Below are positions 1 to 7,500 of a stretch of 64,000 bases of DNA, one piece after another. The translations under genes were made by a program, and so were the position numbers. The DNA is from Archangium sp. (GTDB taxonomy: Bacteria > Myxococcota > Myxococcia > Myxococcales > Myxococcaceae), in contig JAUYRZ010000036.1 in assembly GCA_030695565.1 (NCBI GenBank), positions 97,901-161,900 on the forward strand. Direction: 5' to 3'. The notes beneath the pieces are model-generated. The model was not told the DNA's origin. It searched no databases and saw only the letters and a program-made list of their open reading frames with translations. Each line of letters opens with the position of its first letter. Positions within the stretch are counted from its first letter, which is position 1.

Positions 1-560
1 GCTTGTGCGACGCCGCCGTCGGCGATGCGGCCGACGTGGGCTCGGATCTCAGCGGCCGCGACGGGAACGGCGAGGCGGCGGGCGGTCTGCTCGGCGAGCG
101 CGAAGCCGTAGGCGGCTCGCAACGGCGCGGGGATTGATTTGAGCGCGTGGAGCGCGGCTCCGGTGGCGAGCGCTTCGCGGACCGCGCCTTCGGCTTCGGA
201 TTCGAAGTCGAGGGCGTCGAAGAGCAGGGTGGCGCCGTGCCAGCGCCTTGCGGTGATGGGGGAGAAACGGGCGGGCTCCTCTTCGGGGAGCAGGTGGAGT
301 GGTTCGGCCTTCGCGTTGTCGGTGACCAGGCGATCTCGCCAGAGGAAGCCTCTGACCTTCGGAAGAGAGCTCACGTCGGGTGGGTCGGCGGCTTCTTTGG
401 CCGTCGCGATTCGGCCTTTCAGCTCGAAGCGGTACCAGCCGGGTCTCGGAGGGGGGAGGCTCAGTTTGAGACGCCGGCCGGGCGCGTCGATGCTCGGCCC
501 TCCGAACCAGGGCGCGATCAGCGTGTCGGCTTTTCCCAGGAACTTCCGGTAGTCGACCAA
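1..560 (-). CDS. Hypothetical protein of a VWA/MoxR-type locus (possible bpX-like), 3'-truncated by window edge
   Basis: An open frame of 186 codons runs off the left edge. It reads like a real globular protein: DYRKFLG near the start, WFGGP at about residues 18-22, a DAPGRRLKL stretch and WYRFELKGR around residue 45. It starts at TTG (558-560), the only start after an in-frame TGA just upstream, with GAGGGG five bases before it. It lies 49 bp downstream of, and in line with, the VWA gene. From memory the opening resembles the 'bpX' proteins of MoxR-vWA-beta-propeller ternary systems, but I could not test this. The overlapping ORFs in other frames are Arg-rich shadows. Confidence 0.72.
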   Translation of the reverse strand, partial: MVDYRKFLGKADTLIAPWFGGPSIDAPGRRLKLSLPPPRPGWYRFELKGRIATAKEAADPPDVSSLPKVRGFLWRDRLVTDNAKAEPLHLLPEEEPARFSPITARRWHGATLLFDALDFESEAEGAVREALATGAALHALKSIPAPLRAAYGFALAEQTARRLAVPVAAAEIRAHVGRIADGGVAQ

Positions 561-565
561 GTGGG

Positions 566-607
566 CCCCTCACCCCGACCCTCTCCCCGCTTTCGCAGGG
601 AGAGGGA
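566..607. repeat. C-rich intergenic palindrome (family 1)
   Basis: The sequence CCTCACCCCGACCCTCTCCCCG is followed by a short spacer and AGGGAGAGGG, so it can fold as CCCTCTCCC/GGGAGAGGG. The same motif recurs at 3171-3206, 8562-8589, 14150-14190, 30740-30790, 45486-45520 and 63958-63996. Here it also places GAGGGG just upstream of the TTG start of the leftmost gene. Confidence 0.7.
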
Positions 608-609
608 GT

Positions 610-2367
610 TTAGATTTCGAGCAGCTTCGTCTTCATCACGCGCTCCACCCAACCCTGCTGCGGTGTGGCGCCGACTGCGACGGGCGCATCGAGCAACGCC
701 TTGAGCACCCGCGTCACCTGGTACGGATCGTCGAACTGCGCGACGTCGACCTCGCTGAACGGCACCTTCATGAACGCCGCGCAGGAGCGCACCGTGTTGC
801 CGCGCGCGCCGTGACCTGCGACCGAGACCAGCATCGCCATCGCCGACACGTCGAAGCCCGACTCGCGGAACGAACGGGCGAACTGGTCGCCCGCCTCACC
901 GGCCTCGTCACCGACCACGATCACCACCAGGCGCGAACCCGCAGGCATCGCCGCACCCTGCAGCGCCCGCACCGCGGCGCCGTGCACCGTGCCACCGTCG
1001 GCGTTGATGCCCTTGAGCATGTGCTGCACCGCCGCGCGCGTGGCCGCCTTCGGCCGGAGCACGGTGCCCATGGTGTCGAACGTGGCGATGGAGAGCTTCT
1101 CCACCGGGAAGCCCGCGAGGATCCGGGTCAGCGCTTCTTTCGATTGCTCGATCGCGCCCTGCATCGAGCCCGACTTGTCGATGAGGAACATCACCCGCAC
1201 GTCGACGTCCTTCGTGGCTTCGGTGATGGCCCCCCGCGCCGCGTTGTCGGCTGCTTCCTCGAGCTTCTCGCGGAGCTCCTTGCTGCGAACGTTCTTCGCG
1301 ATGTTGAGCGCGCGCTGATCCGTCGCCGTGCCGATGGCCTGCTCCCACCGCGCCCGGATCTCCGGGTCGGCCATCAAGCCCAGCTCCTCGAGCGTGGGCG
1401 TGAGGATGCGCAGGTCGCGATCGGACAACGACGGGAACACCGCCGCCATGATCGCGGGCGTCAGACCCAGATCCTTCGGCAACCGGCCGACCACGTCTTT
1501 GTACGAGAGGCGCTGCGTCTCGACCGCCTCGCAGATCTCCGCCTCGGAGAGCCCGTCGAAGCGCTCCTGTTTGTCGAGCTTGAGCGTGCCGAGGCCGACC
1601 GTGCGGTGGCCGCCTTCAGACTGCTTCTGCTTCCAGCCGAGCACCTCGAAGAAGTTCTGCGTGGCCGGCTTGTAGCCAGCCTTGCGCGCGAGGTCCTTGA
1701 TGGTCTCCTTGAAGCCGGCCTTCACCAGGCCCTTGAGCATGGCGGGGTTGGTCTCGCGCAGGGCGAGCCACTTCTGGGCAGCGCGCTTCCAGCGGCCCAG
1801 CGGCGGCTTCTTGGCGGCCGGATCTCCGAAACCCGCCTTGCGGTTGAGCGCGGCGATCTCCGGCGTCTCCAGCAGCTGGGCCACGCGCAGCACCGCCTTG
1901 GGCGTGATCATGCGCGTCGACTTCTTCTCGTAGAACAGCAGCATCGCCTCACCGAGGCGGCGGAAGTCGTCGTCGTAGAACGCGACGGAGCCATCGTCTT
2001 CTTTCACCGGCTGACCCGAACGGGCCTGCACCAGCATCAACGCGGCGCAGGCCACCTTGAGATCGCGCCAATCGGTCTGCGTGAGCGCGTAGCTGGCGAA
2101 GTGGGCCATCAGATCGGCGTTGAGCCGGTAGATCTCGAGCAGCTTCCCATAGAGCCGCACCGCCGCCGCCACGTGGAGGCCGGGCGTGACGTCGCGCGCG
2201 TTCTTCGGTCGCGGTGCGCCCTTCTTCGGGCGGGGCAGCCAGGTGCCGTTGACCTCGATGCCGGGCCGGTTGTGCCAGAGGTGCGCCGAGCTGGAGAGCA
2301 CCAGGTCGAGCAGCTTCTCGGCGGGACCAAGCTGGGCTTCGGGGAGGAGGGGCTTCGCGGTGGCCAT
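610..2367 (-). CDS. VWA-domain protein with large N-terminal helical region
   Basis: 585 aa. The C-terminal third is a von Willebrand A domain with a MIDAS motif DKSGS at about residue 396, a downstream conserved Thr (GGTVHGA) and a VVGDEAGE strand; it probably binds a divalent metal and partner proteins. The first ~370 residues are helix-rich and carry no motif I can name; the helical-plus-VWA layout recalls Ro/TROVE or MoxR-associated VWA proteins without clear identity. I chose the ATG at 2365-2367 because AGGAG lies 11 bp upstream; a GTG at 2404-2406 would add 13 residues. The adjacent downstream gene probably belongs to the same unit, and the EcsC-like gene is divergent. Confidence 0.85.
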   Translation of the reverse strand: MATAKPLLPEAQLGPAEKLLDLVLSSSAHLWHNRPGIEVNGTWLPRPKKGAPRPKNARDVTPGLHVAAAVRLYGKLLEIYRLNADLMAHFASYALTQTDWRDLKVACAALMLVQARSGQPVKEDDGSVAFYDDDFRRLGEAMLLFYEKKSTRMITPKAVLRVAQLLETPEIAALNRKAGFGDPAAKKPPLGRWKRAAQKWLALRETNPAMLKGLVKAGFKETIKDLARKAGYKPATQNFFEVLGWKQKQSEGGHRTVGLGTLKLDKQERFDGLSEAEICEAVETQRLSYKDVVGRLPKDLGLTPAIMAAVFPSLSDRDLRILTPTLEELGLMADPEIRARWEQAIGTATDQRALNIAKNVRSKELREKLEEAADNAARGAITEATKDVDVRVMFLIDKSGSMQGAIEQSKEALTRILAGFPVEKLSIATFDTMGTVLRPKAATRAAVQHMLKGINADGGTVHGAAVRALQGAAMPAGSRLVVIVVGDEAGEAGDQFARSFRESGFDVSAMAMLVSVAGHGARGNTVRSCAAFMKVPFSEVDVAQFDDPYQVTRVLKALLDAPVAVGATPQQGWVERVMKTKLLEI

Positions 2368-2444
2368 GGGTCTTTGAGTCTCCTGTGGAGCCACGGGGAC
2401 GGCCACGACTTTCCACCCCTGACTTTCGGCTACGGTCCGACGCC

Positions 2445-3206
2445 ATGAGCGACGAAGCCAAAGGCGAGCAACTGCTGTCAGCGGTCGAGCGGCTGGTCTC
2501 CTCCAACGAGACCCTGCGGGCCCACGTCGCGGCGTGTGAAGCGCGAGTGAAGTCGAAGGCCCCCGAGGCCTCGAAGGCGGAACTTCGTGAGCTGACGGCC
2601 CGGGAGCTGACCCGCAGCTACTCGAATCGCGCCGCGATCGCAGGCGGGGTCACCGCGGTGCCGGCGTTGATTCCCGGCTTCGGTTCGATCGCCGCGGGCA
2701 TCGCGGGCACCTTCGCCGAGCTCGCCTACCTGCTCAAGACCGAGGTCGAGCTGTGCTTGTCGATCGCGCACGTCTACGAGTTCGACATCGAAAAGCCGCA
2801 GGAGCGACAGCTCGCTTTCCTGCTCGCGGCGGTGAGCACCTACGACGCCAGCGGGCGGAACTTCTTCGTCGACGTGGTGCGCGCGGAAGGCGTGGCGATC
2901 TGGAACTACGGCTCGCGGGTGATCGCGCGCATGTTGATCAAAGCGATGACCGCGCTCGCGCTCGCCTACCTCTACCGCGGGCTGCTGCGCATGGTGCCCG
3001 TGCTGGGGATCGTGATCGGCAGCAGCATGAACAAGGTGCTCACCCAGCGGGTCGGTGCCCGCGCGTCACGCGACTTCCGCACCCGGCGAGCGCTGGTGCA
3101 GCCCGCGCCGGCGAAGAAGGCGCCCGCGAAGAAGGCGAAGAAGAAGCCCGCAGCGAAGAAACCGAAATTGGTCTCCCTCTCTTCACGGGGGAGAGGTCTG
3201 GGGTGA
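2445..3206 (+). CDS. EcsC-family-like membrane-associated protein with Lys/Ala/Pro tail
   Basis: 253 aa. The core has the EcsC pattern: a hydrophobic Gly/Pro-rich stretch (IPGFGSIAAGIAGT, about residues 82-95), then E-x-x-Y-L-L-x-T-E-V-E-L with YEFD about 20 residues later, and a second hydrophobic region near residues 165-190. The last ~40 residues are a basic KKAPAKKAKKKP-type tail that could contact nucleic acid or other polyanions (inference). The final dozen codons lie inside a family-1 palindrome, so the C-terminus was probably set by the repeat. It is divergent from the VWA gene with a 77-bp shared upstream region. The EcsC-family role is poorly defined. Confidence 0.75.
   Translation: MSDEAKGEQLLSAVERLVSSNETLRAHVAACEARVKSKAPEASKAELRELTARELTRSYSNRAAIAGGVTAVPALIPGFGSIAAGIAGTFAELAYLLKTEVELCLSIAHVYEFDIEKPQERQLAFLLAAVSTYDASGRNFFVDVVRAEGVAIWNYGSRVIARMLIKAMTALALAYLYRGLLRMVPVLGIVIGSSMNKVLTQRVGARASRDFRTRRALVQPAPAKKAPAKKAKKKPAAKKPKLVSLSSRGRGLG
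3171..3206. repeat. Family-1 C-rich palindrome inside the end of a CDS
   Basis: TCTCCCTCTCTTCACGGGGGAGAGG followed by TCTGGGGTGA is a variant of the dispersed family-1 palindrome. It encodes the last residues and stop of the EcsC-like protein. Confidence 0.6.
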
Positions 3207-3228
3207 AAGGCTGCCGTACACTGCGCGC

Positions 3229-3579
3229 ATGCGACACCTCACCGTCCTGCTCGCGCTCTCAGCCTGCGCTCCCACCAACCGGCCCGACGAGCTCGAGCTC
3301 ACCTACTACTACTTACGATTCTGACGCGTCTGTGACGCGACCCGGGCCGCCGTGAGCGGTCTTCCCACTGAGCTCCACGGGCAGGTTCAAGTTCGCACGG
3401 TGCCGCACCTGGCGCCCGAGGCGAAGGCGGCTGTCGAGCGCTTCGACTGGGCCAGTCATGGGCTGGTCATCCGTCGGGGAGATCGGATCGTGTACACCGC
3501 AGGCGATCACCGGGCGAACGGCTACGACGCGCATGTGGCGCTGAGGCTCGAGCTGGGACTCCCTCTGGATTGTCGATGA
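3229..3579 (+). CDS. Candidate selenoprotein: thioredoxin-like lipoprotein with UxxC motif (in-frame TGA)
   Basis: ATG 3229 opens a 31-codon stretch with a lipoprotein signal (LLALSAC, a textbook lipobox), then ELELTYYYLRF and TGA at 3322-3324. The same frame continues without interruption to a stop at 3577-3579. If TGA encodes selenocysteine the protein is 116 aa with Sec32-x-x-Cys35 after a beta strand and before a helix, the position of the CxxC of thioredoxin folds. The C-terminal half (HGLVIRRGDRIVY, then a helix) fits the end of that fold. A hairpin at 3345-3361 resembles a bacterial SECIS. The stop overlaps the next gene's ATG (ATGA), supporting the long frame. A pipeline would call only a GTG-start 75-aa ORF at 3352. 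The alternative is a nonsense mutation or sequencing error. Confidence 0.7.
3345..3361 (+). promoter_or_regulatory. SECIS-like hairpin downstream of the in-frame TGA
   Basis: GGCCGC (3345-3350) pairs with GCGGTC (3356-3361) with one G-U pair, closing a five-base loop CGTGA. The loop begins 26 bases after the TGA and has G at its second position, which fits the published bacterial SECIS model as I recall it (loop 16-37 nt away, G among the first two loop bases). A second, closer hairpin (CGCGTC/GACGCG, 3325-3339) directly follows the TGA and is mutually compatible. No folding energy was computed. Confidence 0.45.
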
Positions 3580-5216
3580 GCGCGCTGCAACAGGAGCTGG
3601 AAGCCGCGCTGAAAGCGGCCTCGCCGATCGTCGCGACCCTCGCGTTGTGCCGGGCCTGGGCGCTCGCGCCATCGTCTCGCCTGGCACGGCTGGCGCGTGG
3701 TTTTGCGAAGCAGATGCAGGTCGAGTCGGTGCCGGGTGCCAATCAAGAAGAACGTGAAGCGGCATGGCTCGAGCTCGCCAGCCACGCGGGCCCGGTCGAG
3801 CTGCAGGAACTGCTCGCCACCCCCTGGAGCAAGAAGCCCAAAGACGCGGTGCGGCGGTTGAGCGCGTTGGCCCGGCTGGGGCCTGATCCACGCATCGTGG
3901 GCAGCCTGCTCGAACTCGACACTGGCAGCCGCTACGCCAGCGCCGCGGGGCACCGCTTCTGGCAAGACGTGTACGAGCTGCTGCTGCGTTGGGGCTCGGT
4001 GGAGGCGGTGGATCGGGTTCCCAAGGATCTGCCGGCCTCCGAGCACACCTCGCCGTGGAATGCGGCTCGGTACACCGCGATCTTTCAACCGCTCGCGTTG
4101 CGCTGGGCGGGGCGCTGGCCCGTGGAGCCGCAGCTCTCTTCGTCGATCGACGCGTTGCTCGAGGCGCTCGAACTCAAGCTGGCGCCTTCGCAGCGGCTGA
4201 CGGCGGGGCTGCTCGCGGCGGTGCATTCGGCGCCCCTGGAAGACTCCGCGCGCCTGGTCTTCGCCGACGCGCTCACGGAGCAGGGTGATGCGCGGGGTGA
4301 ATTCATCGCGCTCCAGTTCGCGCATGCCGCGGGTGAATTGCCGCTGGGGAAACGCGAACACATGCAGCGCCTGCTGGCCGCGTCGGGGCGCGCGTGGTTC
4401 GACGGGCTCGAAGGTCAGGTCGCGCCGCTGGCCGTGTTTCACAAAGGGTTCTTGAGCGAAGTGCGGCTCGCCACGCGCACGCCGGTGCCTACGCCCCACG
4501 CCTGGTCGACGGTGGAGTGCATCGATGCCGCGGGCATCGCCACCACCTTGTCCGCGTTCCTTTCGCATCCCCACCTGGCGCGGGTGCACACGCTGCGATC
4601 GGTGCGGGGCGGCACGCTGGAGGAGCTCGCGCGGCATGGGGGTGCCCGCGCGTTTCAGTTGATCGAAGTCAGTCATCTCGGCGGCCGGGAGATCTCGAAA
4701 CCCGACTGGACGCTGGAGACCTTGCGGCTGCTCGCTCCCATCGACGAAGCGGTGTGGTGGTTTTCGGGTTGTTCACTTCGTCAGCAGCTCACGACGCTCT
4801 CGCTCCAGGCGCAGGGGTCGTTCGAGCGGGTGGGCGCGGCGGTGCTGGAGCTGGCGGACTCGGCGCTGCGCGTGCTCGAGTTCGTGGCGAAGGCGCCACC
4901 CTGGCCGCTGCCGTGGTTGGGCGACTGGACCATGCGCTTCGAGCGCGACACGAAGGGCAAGTTCAGCCGGCTGATCGTGTCGGTCGACGACGATCTGTTC
5001 ACCGGTCTCGAGGCCGCGCTGGTGCGGCTCGATCGGGATCAGCTCAAGTCACTGCGAGTCGTCACGTCACTCAAACGCGGCCCCGCCTGGCGGGAGCAGA
5101 CGCGGGCGTTCATCGAGAGCGTGCTGCGATCGCATCGCCGGCTCTCTTCGGCGGTGTTCGAGCTGGATCGTCAGGTGGCGACTCCGCCACGCTCGGTGGT
5201 GCATGAAGGCCGCTGA
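3576..5216 (+). CDS. TIGR02996-type domain protein
   Basis: 546 aa. Residues about 218-248 match the 'repeat-companion' domain TIGR02996: APLEDSARLVFADALTEQGD followed by ARGEFIALQ. The rest is helical at the N-terminus (HEAT-like) and irregular leucine-rich at the C-terminus, as in other proteins of this type; no catalytic motif is seen. The start ATG 3576 overlaps the stop of the upstream UxxC protein (ATGA), so translation is probably coupled; the TTG at 3570 is less likely. The next gene overlaps by 14 bp and is of the same type. Function unknown; these domains often sit beside leucine-rich or pentapeptide-like repeats in myxobacteria and planctomycetes. Confidence 0.8.
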   Translation: MSALQQELEAALKAASPIVATLALCRAWALAPSSRLARLARGFAKQMQVESVPGANQEEREAAWLELASHAGPVELQELLATPWSKKPKDAVRRLSALARLGPDPRIVGSLLELDTGSRYASAAGHRFWQDVYELLLRWGSVEAVDRVPKDLPASEHTSPWNAARYTAIFQPLALRWAGRWPVEPQLSSSIDALLEALELKLAPSQRLTAGLLAAVHSAPLEDSARLVFADALTEQGDARGEFIALQFAHAAGELPLGKREHMQRLLAASGRAWFDGLEGQVAPLAVFHKGFLSEVRLATRTPVPTPHAWSTVECIDAAGIATTLSAFLSHPHLARVHTLRSVRGGTLEELARHGGARAFQLIEVSHLGGREISKPDWTLETLRLLAPIDEAVWWFSGCSLRQQLTTLSLQAQGSFERVGAAVLELADSALRVLEFVAKAPPWPLPWLGDWTMRFERDTKGKFSRLIVSVDDDLFTGLEAALVRLDRDQLKSLRVVTSLKRGPAWREQTRAFIESVLRSHRRLSSAVFELDRQVATPPRSVVHEGR

Positions 5217-6285
5217 AGTGACGCCCGGATTTCCCCGCAGTCTGCAGGACCTCGACGCATGGCATGTCTTCGCCGATCAGTTGATCGAGCGCGGCGACAA
5301 GTTGGGCGCGTACATCGCGGCAGAGCTCTCGCTGGGTCCACATTCGTCGCGAGAGCAGTCGGTGGCTTTTCAGAAGCGTGCGCAGCGCGTGTGCTCTGTG
5401 CCCGGCACGCTCTCAGCCACCTGGATGCTGGGTCACGTTCGGGGACTCACCCTCATCGGTCAAGAGGGCCGCGCCTTGACGGACTTGCGCTCGGTCCTCG
5501 AGGTGCCGACGTCGCAGAACCTCGAGCAGCTGAGCGTCGGTGGGCGCTCGTACATACAAGGCAGGCGGTGGGCGGCGGCCCTGCGCCAGTTGCCGCCCTC
5601 GTGCCGCCGTTGCGAGATTCTGACGAGCTACATGAATGCCGATGTCGCCCAGCGTCTGCTCGAGCTTCTTCCGAGCCAGCTCGACGTGCTGCGGCTGACT
5701 CCCAGGCATGGGATGAATCCCGCGCCCTTCATCAGCGACCGGTTTGAGTGGGTCGACCTGCGCGGGAGCGTCATCACGCCCGAGCTGGCTTCCGCGATCA
5801 GCGTCGCCCTGGCCGCCACGAGCCGCGTGAGATTGCTCATCGGACGGGTGAGGCATCGCTCGGTACTCGGCGAGCTCCTCGGGCGTTCGAGCTTGGGTAC
5901 GGAAGAGGACGCCGCCCTGGTCGAGGAAGGTGGCACGGGCGGAATGGCCCTGCTGCCCCGGGTGCCGCTCGAGATCTTGCAGAGCCAATTCGGCTTCGTG
6001 ACCGCGCGTGATCAGTTGCTGCGAGGCCAGGTCGAGACCTGGGGTCTCGATCGCCTTTTGAGCAACGTGACGAACACCGTCCGATGGGCGGGTGATGCGG
6101 TGCTGTCGAGGGTCGCCGGCGCCTGGTCGATTCGTGCCACGCGGGAGGGCATCGAAGTTCCCGCGATGTCCGTCGATGGAGTCGCGGTCGGCATCGAGGC
6201 GGTTCCACTCGTCGAGGGTTCCCGGCTCATGCTCGACGGTCAGCCGTGGCGATTCGTGAGGCAGGCAGGTGCGCTACTGCCCTGA
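5203..6285 (+). CDS. TIGR02996-related protein with degenerate FHA-like C-terminus
   Basis: 360 aa. The N-terminus (AWHVFADQLIERGDKLGAYIAAEL, about residues 18-42) is a TIGR02996 match of the same kind as the upstream gene. The C-terminal ~75 residues follow the FHA beta-sandwich order: AWSIRATREG, SVDGVAVG, then LVEGSRLMLDGQPWRF, but the Ser-Arg-x-His phosphothreonine contacts are not evident, so phosphopeptide binding is doubtful. It starts at ATG 5203, overlapping the previous gene by 14 bp, and ends 12 bp inside the convergent HTH/citrate-synthase-like gene. Likely the third gene of the operon that begins with the candidate selenoprotein. Confidence 0.72.
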   Translation: MKAAEVTPGFPRSLQDLDAWHVFADQLIERGDKLGAYIAAELSLGPHSSREQSVAFQKRAQRVCSVPGTLSATWMLGHVRGLTLIGQEGRALTDLRSVLEVPTSQNLEQLSVGGRSYIQGRRWAAALRQLPPSCRRCEILTSYMNADVAQRLLELLPSQLDVLRLTPRHGMNPAPFISDRFEWVDLRGSVITPELASAISVALAATSRVRLLIGRVRHRSVLGELLGRSSLGTEEDAALVEEGGTGGMALLPRVPLEILQSQFGFVTARDQLLRGQVETWGLDRLLSNVTNTVRWAGDAVLSRVAGAWSIRATREGIEVPAMSVDGVAVGIEAVPLVEGSRLMLDGQPWRFVRQAGALLP

Positions 6286-7458
6286 GTTGATGCGCGCCCG
6301 CGGCCGAATCGCGTCGCCGCTGAGCGTCTGCTCTTCGATGTGCGCCAGCCATCCGGCTGATCTGCCAATGACGAAGACGAGCGTGGCGGATCCGGTCGGA
6401 AAGCCCAGCACCTCGCAGAGCAAGACGAGGCCCATATCGATCGCCGGCCACTGGCCGGTTGCATCGCGCACCGCGGACAGCAGCTCGTTCAGCTTCTTCG
6501 CGCGGCTCGACGTCAGGCGCGCCGTGAGGAGCGAGATCAGGCGATCGCCGCGGGGATCACCGTCGGGGTAGGCGCCTGCATCGAAGCCTTCGAGCGGAGC
6601 ACCCGACGCGAGGCGCTCTTCGACCCAGCGCGCGGGCGATTTCGACTCGCGCGCTGAGCGCCACAGTCGCTCGGCCCCGTCACAGGCTGCGGCGTGCCGA
6701 ACGCCGGTCGCGGTGGCGAGTGCGGCGACCAACGCTTCGGGCCAACGCACGCCGGCGCTGGCGGCCACGCGGGCTGCGAAGGTCGAGGCGTTGAGTTCGT
6801 GATCGGCGATCAGCACGAGGCCGGCGTCGAGCAGCGCGAGGTCACGGCGCGAGAGTGTCGAGCCCATCAGTGATGCGCCGAGTGCACCCGCGATGGTGGG
6901 CTGCTTCTCGGCGAGCAGTTCGTGACGGCCCGCTGCACACGCGAGTCTGCGAACCACCGCCGCCGCCTGCTCGATGGGTGTCTCGTGGAGCCCGGCAGTG
7001 AGCTGCACCATCACCTCGAGCAACGCCTGCAGGGAAGGGCGCGGCGCCTTCGATGCCACGCGCGGAGCGATCGTTTTCCAATCGACCGTACGTTGCCAAA
7101 GCAGCTCTGCGACGGACTCGAACGGCGATCCGACCAGGTCGATTGCCCGCTTGCCCCGATAGATGGGACCCCGTGGCGTGATCCGGGTGATCGACGAGTC
7201 GAGCACCGGCTCGCCCCATCGGAGCGCCGCCGCCGCGACCGCTGCATGACCTGCTCGTGCAGCCGCCTTCACGCGCAGGGTCTCCACGATCGCGCGGGAA
7301 TACCGGGCGCGTTTACCGGGTCCCTGAGAGGTGCCGCCCAGCAGCCCGCGGCTCGCGTACGCGTACACGGTGGTGGTGCGTACGCCGAGGATCTCCGCCG
7401 CCTCGGCCGCGGTGACGAACTCAGAACGTTGATCGCTCAATCCACGTTGGCTGGGCAC
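6274..7458 (-). CDS. Citrate-synthase-like protein with N-terminal helix-turn-helix, degraded active site
   Basis: About 394 aa from a GTG at 7456-7458 (upstream ATG/GTG at 7495-7500 would overlap the divergent gene's ribosome site). Residues ~12-55 form a MerR/HTH_17-type DNA-binding unit (FVTAAEAAEILGVRTTTVYAYASRGLL). The rest is a citrate synthase fold: GPIYRGKRAIDLV, ADHELNAST near residue 218 keeping the first active-site His, and the closing GRSAGWLAHIEEQ. The usual GHRxYRxxDPR loop is replaced by a segment without the second catalytic His. I infer a regulator or a dead paralogue rather than an enzyme. It is divergent from a citrate synthase gene that keeps the motifs, probably its target or partner. 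Confidence 0.82.
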   Translation of the reverse strand: MPSQRGLSDQRSEFVTAAEAAEILGVRTTTVYAYASRGLLGGTSQGPGKRARYSRAIVETLRVKAAARAGHAAVAAAALRWGEPVLDSSITRITPRGPIYRGKRAIDLVGSPFESVAELLWQRTVDWKTIAPRVASKAPRPSLQALLEVMVQLTAGLHETPIEQAAAVVRRLACAAGRHELLAEKQPTIAGALGASLMGSTLSRRDLALLDAGLVLIADHELNASTFAARVAASAGVRWPEALVAALATATGVRHAAACDGAERLWRSARESKSPARWVEERLASGAPLEGFDAGAYPDGDPRGDRLISLLTARLTSSRAKKLNELLSAVRDATGQWPAIDMGLVLLCEVLGFPTGSATLVFVIGRSAGWLAHIEEQTLSGDAIRPRARINSGQ

Positions 7459-7500
7459 GCGACGAGCGTACTCATCGGGTCTCACCGAAAGGAGCATCAC

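Noticed and set aside
147..704. 185-aa plus-strand frame at the left edge
   Set aside because: Overlaps the minus-strand protein with good composition; shadow.
3352..3579. Stand-alone 75-aa gene from GTG 3352
   Set aside because: It begins inside the likely thioredoxin helix, has no ribosome site, and the same frame continues upstream through the TGA to a lipobox start.
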